Origin: JACRLW01 sp050181465
Lineage (GTDB): Bacteria > Planctomycetota > UBA1135 > UBA2386
Direction: 5' to 3'
NCBI GenBank assembly: GCA_050181465.1
Contig: JBFXDD010000025.1
Span: forward strand, 1 to 64,000
Length of the DNA stretch: 64,000 nt
Shown here: in pieces, positions 34,316 to 42,082 of the stretch
How positions within the stretch are numbered: the first letter of the stretch is position 1
How the letters are laid out: each line of letters opens with the position of its first letter
Position numbers and translations under genes: made by a program
The notes under the pieces: model-generated
Database searches by the model: none
What the model saw: the letters and a program-made list of their open reading frames with translations, nothing else
What the model was told of the DNA's origin: nothing

Positions 34316-36663
34316 TTCCCTTGCTCCAGACTGCGATACTCGATCGTGGTCGTGATGCCGTCGGCGCTGCACGCGAGTGGTAGACGTGCCTCGGTGAGTT
34401 TGGTGTCGGGAACCGCAACCAACTGCCAAGGCGTGGTGGCGCAGTGGATCTCGACACCGGAGCCCAGTCGCACGGTGTTGGCGTCGACCAAGGTGAGATC
34501 TTCGCTCGACGCCGCACGCAACCAGACCTTCGACCGATCGCCCTGCACACGGAGGACTCGCTCCAAGGAGACTCCGTTCGAGTCAGGTTTCTCGCGGGGG
34601 GAGTCCTCGACGCTGACGCCGTCGGCGGTGTATCGAAAGCTCGGCCGACGAGCCGCATCCAACGTGTAACCCAGCCAGCGGTCGCCGCGATCGCGGCGCG
34701 ACGTGGTCGGCCACGGCTGCTCGGGGCGGTCGAGCGCAGCGATCGCAGGGCCGCCTTGGAGTTGGATTGGATTGCGGGTGAGGATGTGAGCTTCGCCGCT
34801 GCCTTGCGAGGTCCAGACCGGTCGGGCATCGAGGAAGCGTCCCCACCAGATCTGATTCATCCCGAGGGACTCGGAATCGAAGGTCAAGTTCACGCCGTGC
34901 GGCAATCCGACCGCGATCGCCCGCTTGCCGGTGTTCTGCACGCTTCGACGCAGGATCACCGCTTCTTCACCGGCCTTCAGTTCGATCGGCGGCGGGTGGA
35001 GACCGCTCGGCGCCCTCACGTTGCGACCGGCAGCGAGGTAGTGCCAGATGCCGTCGATCTGCCGGGCGACGTCGCCATCGGCGACTTCCGGCCGCGTCGA
35101 CTTCCCATCGGGAAAGAACTGCGGCATCAAGGTCGCCGGCTTGAAGCGAAACGGTGCGCGCAGGAAATGCGCGAACCATTCCGGGCGCAAGCGAGCTTCG
35201 GTCGTGTAGGCGAGGTCGATCGCTCCCATGGAGCCCGCTTGCACGCCGGCGAAGCGATGGCAGGTGATGCAGTTCATCCCCTTGTCGCCGACCAGAGTTC
35301 GACCGACTTCGCGAACCGCTTCTGCCGCTTTGTCTTGCTCCGGCAGCGGTGCGATCTCGATGGGCGGGAGGGAATCGACTTCACCCAAGAGCGGCGCCAA
35401 CTGCCCGGCGAACGCGGTGCCGAACCCGGGCATGCGTACGGCGAGGTAGTCGCGCTCGCGTTGACCGTGAGCAATGGTGTTTGCGAGCCACTCGGCGCGC
35501 AGTTTGGCGCCGACTCCCGTCAGCGGCGGCGGCACGTGGCCTTCCTGACCCAAGCTGGGGTCATTCGATTCGAAGTGTCCGGCGTCGACCGCAGCGGCGG
35601 CGATATCGATCTCGTCGCGGCGATGGCACACCAGGCAGCGGCGCGATGCGAGCATCTGCAGCGCGCGTCGTTCGGGTGGGGGCGGTGCATCGAGACTCTC
35701 GAGTGCCGCGGTGATCGCCTGGCGCTGGTCTTCGCTGAGTGCGTAGCGCGGCCAAGGTCCGTTGCCGCCCGACAGACAACCGCGCGCGGCGCGCAGGTCG
35801 CGGAGCGGCGCGCTCGCAACCGTCGCGGTTGCGGCGAGTGCTGGGTCCTCGATCTCATGGCATGCCACGCAGCGAAGTTCGGCGACGGCGCGGCGTCCTG
35901 CGTCCACGCGCGTCGGGTCGAGTGCTTCGACGACCCGTGTGCTCGCCGTCGTCTGGCCGCGCAGCAGGTGGTGGCTGAGGTCGTGCGCTTCCCCGGGGCT
36001 CAGCCCGAAATCGGGCATGCGGCGGGAGGGGCGGGACTCGTGCGGCCGCAGCAAGATCGCCGAGAGCGACCGCACCGAATACTTGTCCTTCAGGTGGGCG
36101 AGTGATTCCGGCGTGCGATGGCATTCGCGGCAACCGATGCGGCGAAACGTCTGCTCACCGCGCGCGGCGGCCGCCGCATCGATCGCTTCGCGGTCCGGTG
36201 CGGGTGCGGCGAGCGATCGCAAGTAGTGCGCGATGGACCGAGATCGCTCCTTGATCGCTCCGCTCGCTTCGCCGCCGAGCAGATGCGGCATAACGGTGCC
36301 CGGCTGTCGGTGGGCGGGATCGGCAAGGAACTCGGCGAGATAGTTCGGATCGACACGCTCCGCCACCCTGCTCAATCGCGGCCCCTGCGCCGCATCGATC
36401 GAGGACTCACCTGCCGCGTGACACGCGACGCACCCGAGCTCGCCGAGCAGAACGCGACCGCGGATCTCGATCGGGATCGCGGCGGCATCGGCGCCGGCTA
36501 CGAACGGCGCTGTTGCGGGTGGTGTTGGTGCGTTCGGTGTTCCGGCCTGGCGGGGTCGCTCGCTGCAGGCTCCCAGCAGCGCGAGGGGCACTGCGAGGAG
36601 TCCTGCGAGGAACCCTGCGAGCGGAGTGCGGGCTCTTGTGAGCGGAGCGAGACGGCTCGACAT
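34312..36663 (-). CDS. Exported cytochrome c-type lipoprotein with five CxxCH motifs
   Basis: A 783-residue lipoprotein (signal ending LALLGAC, Cys about 33). Five CxxCH haem-binding motifs are visible: GELGCVACHAAG, RIGCRECHRTP, ELRCVACHEIE, SRRCLVCHRRD and GMNCITCHRFAG. This suggests up to five covalently attached haems. The C-terminal ~250 residues (starting about LKAGEEAVILRRSVQ) are beta-rich with no haem motif, possibly a binding domain. It probably carries electrons from the dehydrogenase encoded next. Overlaps it by ATGA. Such multi-haem lipoproteins are common in planctomycete sulfatase clusters. Confidence 0.85.
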   Translation of the reverse strand: MSSRLAPLTRARTPLAGFLAGLLAVPLALLGACSERPRQAGTPNAPTPPATAPFVAGADAAAIPIEIRGRVLLGELGCVACHAAGESSIDAAQGPRLSRVAERVDPNYLAEFLADPAHRQPGTVMPHLLGGEASGAIKERSRSIAHYLRSLAAPAPDREAIDAAAAARGEQTFRRIGCRECHRTPESLAHLKDKYSVRSLSAILLRPHESRPSRRMPDFGLSPGEAHDLSHHLLRGQTTASTRVVEALDPTRVDAGRRAVAELRCVACHEIEDPALAATATVASAPLRDLRAARGCLSGGNGPWPRYALSEDQRQAITAALESLDAPPPPERRALQMLASRRCLVCHRRDEIDIAAAAVDAGHFESNDPSLGQEGHVPPPLTGVGAKLRAEWLANTIAHGQRERDYLAVRMPGFGTAFAGQLAPLLGEVDSLPPIEIAPLPEQDKAAEAVREVGRTLVGDKGMNCITCHRFAGVQAGSMGAIDLAYTTEARLRPEWFAHFLRAPFRFKPATLMPQFFPDGKSTRPEVADGDVARQIDGIWHYLAAGRNVRAPSGLHPPPIELKAGEEAVILRRSVQNTGKRAIAVGLPHGVNLTFDSESLGMNQIWWGRFLDARPVWTSQGSGEAHILTRNPIQLQGGPAIAALDRPEQPWPTTSRRDRGDRWLGYTLDAARRPSFRYTADGVSVEDSPREKPDSNGVSLERVLRVQGDRSKVWLRAASSEDLTLVDANTVRLGSGVEIHCATTPWQLVAVPDTKLTEARLPLACSADGITTTIEYRSLEQGK

Positions 36664-36693
36664 GGGCGGGATCGTAGGTCGAGTCCAGGCGAT

Positions 36694-38364
36694 TCACCGC
36701 AGCGACTTCGCGGCGACGTCGGCGATTTTCTCGCCGAGCCAAAGCACGCCGGCGGTGTCGAAGACGAGCTGCTCCGGCTGGGGCGGGGGGTCGAAGGCGC
36801 GGACCCAGGTGAGGTGGGGGTCGCTCTTGGCGAGCGTCGCCATCGCTTCGACCGCGTCGAAACGGTCCAGGTCCTCGGTCTGTGTGGGGCGTTGCTGACT
36901 GACGATCCAATGCAGCTCGGGCATCGCCAAGTCGAGCCGTACCTTCGCGATGATCTGGCCCAGCCACTGCGCCGCCTGCCGTCGATGCGGCATCCACGAC
37001 ATGTCGTTCTCGCCGACGTGATAGACGATGCCCGCCAACCGGACGCGCGCTCCCTTCGCTCGCAGTTGCTCCATCGACTCCTTCACGAACGCAATCATCG
37101 GCGCATAGAGATTGCGTTCAGTTGCATCGCTGCCCTCCGGTGTCAGGTCCACGATCTGGGAGCCGGCGTGGGTGAACTTCGCGATGGCGATACGGTGTTT
37201 GGAACGGCGTTGCAGCAGATGGCCGAAACTGAGTTCCGGTCCGAAAGTGTCGTAGAGGCCGGCCGGTTGCAGGGCTTCCCATCCATCACTTCGATGGATG
37301 CCGCCGCCGGTCGAGTAGCGGAAGGCGATGTCCGCGCGCGGTCGACGGAACGCGGCGTTGCGACCCCCGCCGCGCAGATGTTGCGCGAAGGCTCGCTCGC
37401 CCTCCATGTTTCGATGGCCGAGGAAGACGTAGAGATCGACGTCGTCGTCGCGGGAGTACGGCCACTCGCTCAAGGACTGCGCGCGCGACGGCATTGCCGA
37501 CACGTTGGTCAAGTAGGCATGCGCATGCTGGATGCCGTGTCCGAGCTGACCCAGCGTGCCGTAGTGATAATGCAGGCCGTCGTCGCCGCCGATCTCGACG
37601 CTCACGTGCGAGGTCGGCACGTAGTCGACCAGCGGATCGGCCTCTGCCACTGCGCGCTGCGCGCGCGCGATCGCGTTCATTGGCCCGCGGTGGTCCATGC
37701 CCCAGATCGAGTTGGTGCACAGTTCGCCCAGGTAGAAGCGGAGTTCGGGAGCGTTCAGATCGCGGCGCCAACTGGCGATGAACTGCGCGAGATTGGCCGC
37801 ATACGCCTCGCGAAAGGGAGGTTCGAACATGTCGTTCTCCCCCTGGTGCCAGACGAAGCCCTCGAATCGCCACGCGAGCTTCTGTCGCTCGAGCTGTGCG
37901 ACCGCGGCGCGAACGGCGGCCAGCGCCTTGGGATAGAGCTCGAATCCGCCCGGCTCCTTGGGGTTCCAGTCCTTGCCGAGCGTGGTGCCGCCCGAGGCGA
38001 CCTTGATGATCGCGATCGGCCCCTTGGTGTGTTCGATCACCTTGCGCGCGAAACTCAGCTCCGGTCCGAAGACGCCGTCCACCGGCTGGAGGGGGATCCA
38101 GCCTTCGCTGCCGCGCATGTCTTCACGACCCAGCAAGTACCAGAATCGCACGGAGGGGAGTTCCTCGCCGAAGCCCGCGAAGGGCGGGAAGCGATCGATG
38201 TCCTTCGCGTGCGAGTCGGCGCCGACCATGTTGGATTGGCCGGCGAAGACGAAGACGCGAACGAGGTTCGAAGGCGAGCTCTTCGGCTTCGTCTGTGCGT
38301 GGATCCAGGCCACGAGCGAAGCGAGAACGACGGCGACGAGAACCGGTCGGAGATTGCGAGTCAC
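36694..38364 (-). CDS. Exported tandem SGNH esterase (sialate-O-acetylesterase-like), second domain degenerate
   Basis: A 556-residue exported protein (signal MTRNLRPVLVAVVLASLVAW-IHAQ). Domain 1 (about 33-290) has the nucleophile in FVFAGQSNMVGAD (Ser44), the WHQGENDM block and the Asp/His pair in DDGLHYHYGTLGQLG. Domain 2 (about 308-556) repeats the scaffold: LYVFLGHRNMEGE, VYHVGENDMSWMP and LVFDTAGVLWLGEKIA. In domain 2 the Ser is Arg (GHRNM) and the usual D-G-L-H-F is E-Q-L-V-F, so Ser and His are both lost. Domain 1 probably deacetylates sugars; domain 2 may bind carbohydrate. Starts 31 bp before the cytochrome gene. Confidence 0.85.
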   Translation of the reverse strand: MTRNLRPVLVAVVLASLVAWIHAQTKPKSSPSNLVRVFVFAGQSNMVGADSHAKDIDRFPPFAGFGEELPSVRFWYLLGREDMRGSEGWIPLQPVDGVFGPELSFARKVIEHTKGPIAIIKVASGGTTLGKDWNPKEPGGFELYPKALAAVRAAVAQLERQKLAWRFEGFVWHQGENDMFEPPFREAYAANLAQFIASWRRDLNAPELRFYLGELCTNSIWGMDHRGPMNAIARAQRAVAEADPLVDYVPTSHVSVEIGGDDGLHYHYGTLGQLGHGIQHAHAYLTNVSAMPSRAQSLSEWPYSRDDDVDLYVFLGHRNMEGERAFAQHLRGGGRNAAFRRPRADIAFRYSTGGGIHRSDGWEALQPAGLYDTFGPELSFGHLLQRRSKHRIAIAKFTHAGSQIVDLTPEGSDATERNLYAPMIAFVKESMEQLRAKGARVRLAGIVYHVGENDMSWMPHRRQAAQWLGQIIAKVRLDLAMPELHWIVSQQRPTQTEDLDRFDAVEAMATLAKSDPHLTWVRAFDPPPQPEQLVFDTAGVLWLGEKIADVAAKSLR

Positions 38365-38391
38365 GTCGGCAGCATACGTGCGGAACTCGAC

Positions 38392-39762
38392 TCAGCGCAC
38401 TCGCTGAAGTTCCTCGCAGCGAGCGCGCATCGCGGCGAGGGTCTCGGCGTGCGCGTCGTCGTCGGCGAGATTGCGTAGCTGCTGCGGGTCTTCCTTCAGA
38501 TCGAATAGCTGCTCGTAGACCGGCTTCTCCCGGACGTAACGGGCGTACACGTAGCGTTCGCCGCGCACGCCGATGCTGGGCGGGATCTTGGCATGGTCGA
38601 ATCGATGTTCGTAGAAGAAGTCTTCCCGCCAGGGGACGGCTTCACCGCGCACCAAGGCGGTCAAGCTCGCGCCTTCATAGTCCGCGGGCCGCGGAACACC
38701 GGCGAGATCGAGGAGGGTCGGCGCGAGGTCCAGGTTCAAGACCATGGCTGGATGGATCGTGCCGGCGCGAGTCGTCGGCAGACGCGGATCGACCACGATG
38801 AGCGGCACACGGATCGACTCCTCGTATATCAACCACTTCCCGGCGAGGCCGCGCTCGCCGAGGAAGTAGCCGTTGTCGCTGGTGAAGATCACGACGGTGT
38901 CGTCGTCGAGCTCGGCGCTCGCCAGCTCGGCGAGGATGCGACCGAGCGCGCGGTCCAGGCCGGTGATCATTCGCCAGTAGTCCTTGGTGCGGCGGATCTG
39001 TTTCTCGCGGGAGTCGAATCGCCAGTGCCAGCGCTCGCGACCAAGGGATGTGCGCAGGAACGGCGGCAGCGCGGCGAAGCCGGTCTCGGCGAGCGGCGGT
39101 ATCGGGACTTCGGCGTTCTCATAGAGATCGCGAAGGTCCGCGGGCGGCAGGTATTGCTCGGGGTGGTCGTCCTGTGCGTGGGGTGCGTGGAATGCGACGG
39201 TCAGGCAGAAGGGTTGTGTGTGTCTTGCATCGCGGAGGAACTCGATCGCGAGATCGGCGATGCGATCGGTGAGGTGCGGCTTGCCGTCGACGATGTAGGG
39301 TGGATTCGGTGTGCGGCGGAATGCGAAGGCATCGTCGATCGCACCGTCCTCGAAGCGCACGCCCCACTTGCCCACGAACCCGTTGCGGTAGCCGGCTGCG
39401 GCGAGCAGAGCCGGGAAGCTGGACCTGCCGATCGCTTTGCCCATCGGCGCTCGGCCGAAGGTGTAGCCGTGACCGCTCTCGGTGCGACCGGTGAGGATCG
39501 TAGCGCGACTCGCCGCGCACACCGCCGTGGTTACGAACGCGTTGGTGAATCGCACTCCGCGCTCGGCGAGCCGATCGATCGTCGGCGTGCGGAGTACCGC
39601 GTGACCAGCGCAAGACATCTGGTCGAAGCGCTGGTCGTCGGTGACGACGAGGAGGAGGTTCGGGCGTTTGGGGGACGTTCTCGCGTGGTCTTGCGCGGAA
39701 AGGTCGAGCGTCGCTCCGATGGCAAGTACGGCGCAGAGGCGCGAGAGGGTGGGAAGTCGCAC
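38392..39762 (-). CDS. Exported arylsulfatase-family sulfatase
   Basis: A 456-residue exported enzyme (signal MRLPTLSRLCAVLAIGATLD-LSAQ). Metal-binding start RPNLLLVVTDDQRFDQMS. The formylglycine motif is VCAASRATILTGR: C-A-A-S-R fits CxASR, with Cys about residue 82 to be modified by the FGE. The second metal region is TSDNGYFLGERG. It hydrolyses sulfate esters of carbohydrates or aromatics. It is upstream of the tandem esterase (27 bp), the cytochrome, the dehydrogenase and ThuA, suggesting a co-regulated periplasmic set for sulfated and acetylated sugars. Confidence 0.9.
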   Translation of the reverse strand: MRLPTLSRLCAVLAIGATLDLSAQDHARTSPKRPNLLLVVTDDQRFDQMSCAGHAVLRTPTIDRLAERGVRFTNAFVTTAVCAASRATILTGRTESGHGYTFGRAPMGKAIGRSSFPALLAAAGYRNGFVGKWGVRFEDGAIDDAFAFRRTPNPPYIVDGKPHLTDRIADLAIEFLRDARHTQPFCLTVAFHAPHAQDDHPEQYLPPADLRDLYENAEVPIPPLAETGFAALPPFLRTSLGRERWHWRFDSREKQIRRTKDYWRMITGLDRALGRILAELASAELDDDTVVIFTSDNGYFLGERGLAGKWLIYEESIRVPLIVVDPRLPTTRAGTIHPAMVLNLDLAPTLLDLAGVPRPADYEGASLTALVRGEAVPWREDFFYEHRFDHAKIPPSIGVRGERYVYARYVREKPVYEQLFDLKEDPQQLRNLADDDAHAETLAAMRARCEELQRVR

Positions 39763-39854
39763 GACGGGTAGCCTAGCCGGTCACTTCTCGGATCGGGATC
39801 GTTGCCTTCCGTGACCGCTCCGCCGCGCTACGCTCCGCGCTTCGATCGCAACGC

Positions 39855-40817
39855 ATGGCCTTCCTCGATGTGTTCAACGGCGATGCCGACGGCATCTGTT
39901 CGCTCGTTCAGCTTCGCTGCGCGCAACCGCGCGGTGCCCGGCTGGTCACCGGCCTGAAGCGCGACATCGCGTTGGTCGCGAAGGCTGCAGCCGGGCCCGG
40001 TGACGAACTGACGGTGCTCGATGTTTCCTTCGACACCAATCGCGAGGCGGTGCTCGAGGCGTTGGCGCGGGGGGCCTCGATCTTCTATGCGGACCATCAC
40101 TTTGCCGGCGAGATCCCCTCGCATCCGGCCCTCAGCGCGCACATCGACACCAGCGCCGACGTCTGCACGAGCCTGATCGTGAATCGCTTTCTGAACGGTC
40201 GATTCGCTGCCTGGGCGGTGGCCGGTGCGTTCGGCGACAACCTCGATGCGAGCGCCTCGCGACTGGCCGGCGAGATCGGCCTCGAGCCGACCGAGCAGGA
40301 CGCTCTCCGCCGGCTCGGCATCTGCATCAACTACAACGGTTACGGCGCGAGCCTAGCCGACCTGCACTTCGCGCCGGATGCCTTGTTCGAGCGATTGCGT
40401 CCCTTCGCCGATCCCCGCGAGTTCCTGGCCGCCGATCCCGCGACCTTCGCCGAATTGGAGTCCGGCTATCGCGACGACCTCGCCGCGGCCGCCGGAAGCA
40501 AGTCGCTGCTCTCGACCGAGAAGTCGGCGGTCTTCCTGCTGCCCGACGAAGCATGGGCGCGGCGGGTGAGCGGTGTCTTCGGCAATGACCTGGCGAATGC
40601 GTCGCCCGATCGTGCGCACGCCGTGGTGACCGAGCGCGCCGACGGCAGCTACTTGGTCAGCGTGCGTGCGCCGCTGCGCCGCAAGAGTGGTGCCGACGAA
40701 CTCTGTCGCCGCTTCCCGACCGGCGGCGGTCGCGCTGCTGCTGCGGGCATCAATGCGTTGCCGGGGGAGATGCTCGATTCGTTCGTCGCGGCGTTCGGTG
40801 AATTCTTCGGCGCCTGA
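39855..40817 (+). CDS. DHH-family phosphoesterase
   Basis: A 320-residue cytosolic protein with DHH-superfamily motifs: FNGDADGICSLVQLR near the start, VLDVSFDTNREA, FYADHHFAG (the DHH signature) and a late FPTGGGRAAAAGINALP similar to the GGGH loop of DHHA1 (here GGGR). The family cleaves phosphodiester or phosphoanhydride bonds in nucleotides or nucleic acids with manganese. Its stop codon TGA uses the first two bases of the IS terminal repeat (T plus GA), so its C-terminus may have been altered by the insertion. Divergent from the sulfatase. Confidence 0.75.
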   Translation: MAFLDVFNGDADGICSLVQLRCAQPRGARLVTGLKRDIALVAKAAAGPGDELTVLDVSFDTNREAVLEALARGASIFYADHHFAGEIPSHPALSAHIDTSADVCTSLIVNRFLNGRFAAWAVAGAFGDNLDASASRLAGEIGLEPTEQDALRRLGICINYNGYGASLADLHFAPDALFERLRPFADPREFLAADPATFAELESGYRDDLAAAAGSKSLLSTEKSAVFLLPDEAWARRVSGVFGNDLANASPDRAHAVVTERADGSYLVSVRAPLRRKSGADELCRRFPTGGGRAAAAGINALPGEMLDSFVAAFGEFFGA

Positions 40818-40925
40818 TACTGGTCGGGGGAGTGTTGCTGCAATCTCGGGTTCGCGAGTAACCGATCGAGCGGCTGGCACACGTAGCGGTTGTGCGGCTC
40901 TTGCCGCACGAAGCGCTCGGTGCCC

Positions 40926-42014
40926 ATGTTCGAACCGCCGTTCTGTCCGAACCTGTCCTGCCCCTTTCACCTTCGACCGCCACAACACTTCTACAAGCTG
41001 CACGGCACTTTCTGGCCGAACTGGAGCAAGGAGCCAGTCGTGCGGATGCGGTGTAAGAGCTGTAAGACCACGTTCTCCCGCCAGACATTCCGTATGAGCC
41101 GATACGACCGTCGTCCCGAGGTCAACGCCGAGTTGTTCTCGCGACTGGCCTCCGGCGGTGGGTTGCGCCAGAGCGCGCGCGAGCTGGGGCTGTCGCCATC
41201 CGGGGTTCAGTGGAAGTTCCGCAAGATCGCGCGGCACCTCCTACAACTGCATCGCCATCGCATCCGCCCGGTGCATGCCTCGCTCTGCTTCATCTTCGAT
41301 GAAGCAGAGAGCTTCGAAGGCTCACGCCTCGAGGCGCCGTTGACCGTCCCCTTCGTCGTGGAGCGCAACACGATGTTCCTCGTCGATGCGCGGTGCGGCA
41401 CGCTTCCGCCGCGGCCGACGGCACCGAGCCGAAAGTCCGCGAAGTCGAACGGGGAGAACGAATCCCGATCCCGCAGGGCGCGTAGGAACGAGTCCAAGCT
41501 CGTGGTCGGCGAGGCCCTCGCGATGGCATGCCAACTCGTTGCTGACCAAGAGACGATCGAGGTCCGATGCGACCAGAAGACGACCTACCCCGGGTTGATT
41601 CGGTCGTCCTTCGCGGGGCGGTACGCAGCGGATGAGCACGGCCTTCACACGAAGCTCAGGATCAGAATCTGCCAGACCAACTCGCGTGAATCGCGAACCC
41701 CGCAGAATCCACTCCATCGCATCAATCTGACCTTGGCGATGGCACGGGATCAGATGGGTCGGATGCGGCGTCGTTCATGGCTCGCGACGAAGAAGCGTGA
41801 GTATCTCGACCTGCATCTCGGGCTGTTCCTGGCGTATCGCAACTATGTGCGCGTGCGCTTCAACGAGGAAACGCGCACGCCGGCGGAACTCCTGGGTCTG
41901 ATGCCGCGGTCCTCAAGCTGCGCCGAATTGCTGACCTGGCGGCAAGACTGGGCCAGGGAGCGGGCGCTGCATCCCTTCGAGCGTTGCGAGCGCCGAGCCA
42001 CCGCGAGCGCCTGA
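40926..42014 (+). CDS. Zinc-ribbon transposase (IS1/IS1595-like)
   Basis: A 362-residue protein in the only open frame of the IS. N-terminal zinc-ribbon cysteines are in FCPNLSCPFHL and RMRCKSCKTTFSRQTF. A helix-turn-helix follows (LRQSARELGLSPSGVQWKF). The catalytic region contains acidic stretches (LCFIFDEAESFEG and EQ-rich segments) but a DDE triad cannot be assigned with certainty. The ending (YRNYVRVRFNEETRTPAELL) is typical of IS1595-like proteins. ATG 40926 chosen; a GTG 36 bp earlier is possible. Likely the enzyme for this IS only. Confidence 0.8.
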   Translation: MFEPPFCPNLSCPFHLRPPQHFYKLHGTFWPNWSKEPVVRMRCKSCKTTFSRQTFRMSRYDRRPEVNAELFSRLASGGGLRQSARELGLSPSGVQWKFRKIARHLLQLHRHRIRPVHASLCFIFDEAESFEGSRLEAPLTVPFVVERNTMFLVDARCGTLPPRPTAPSRKSAKSNGENESRSRRARRNESKLVVGEALAMACQLVADQETIEVRCDQKTTYPGLIRSSFAGRYAADEHGLHTKLRIRICQTNSRESRTPQNPLHRINLTLAMARDQMGRMRRRSWLATKKREYLDLHLGLFLAYRNYVRVRFNEETRTPAELLGLMPRSSSCAELLTWRQDWARERALHPFERCERRATASA

Positions 42015-42031
42015 GCCGTTTCCATTCGGTA

Positions 42032-42061
42032 GTGCGACCGAGCCTCGGCGCTCGGTCGCAC
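42032..42061 (+). terminator. 11-bp hairpin after the transposase gene
   Basis: GTGCGACCGAG and CTCGGTCGCAC form a perfect 11-bp stem with an 8-nt loop, 17 bp after the transposase stop and inside the IS right end. It may protect the element from, or block, converging transcription from katG. No T-run. Confidence 0.6.
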
Positions 42062-42082
42062 CGACCAGCAACACTCGTTCGA

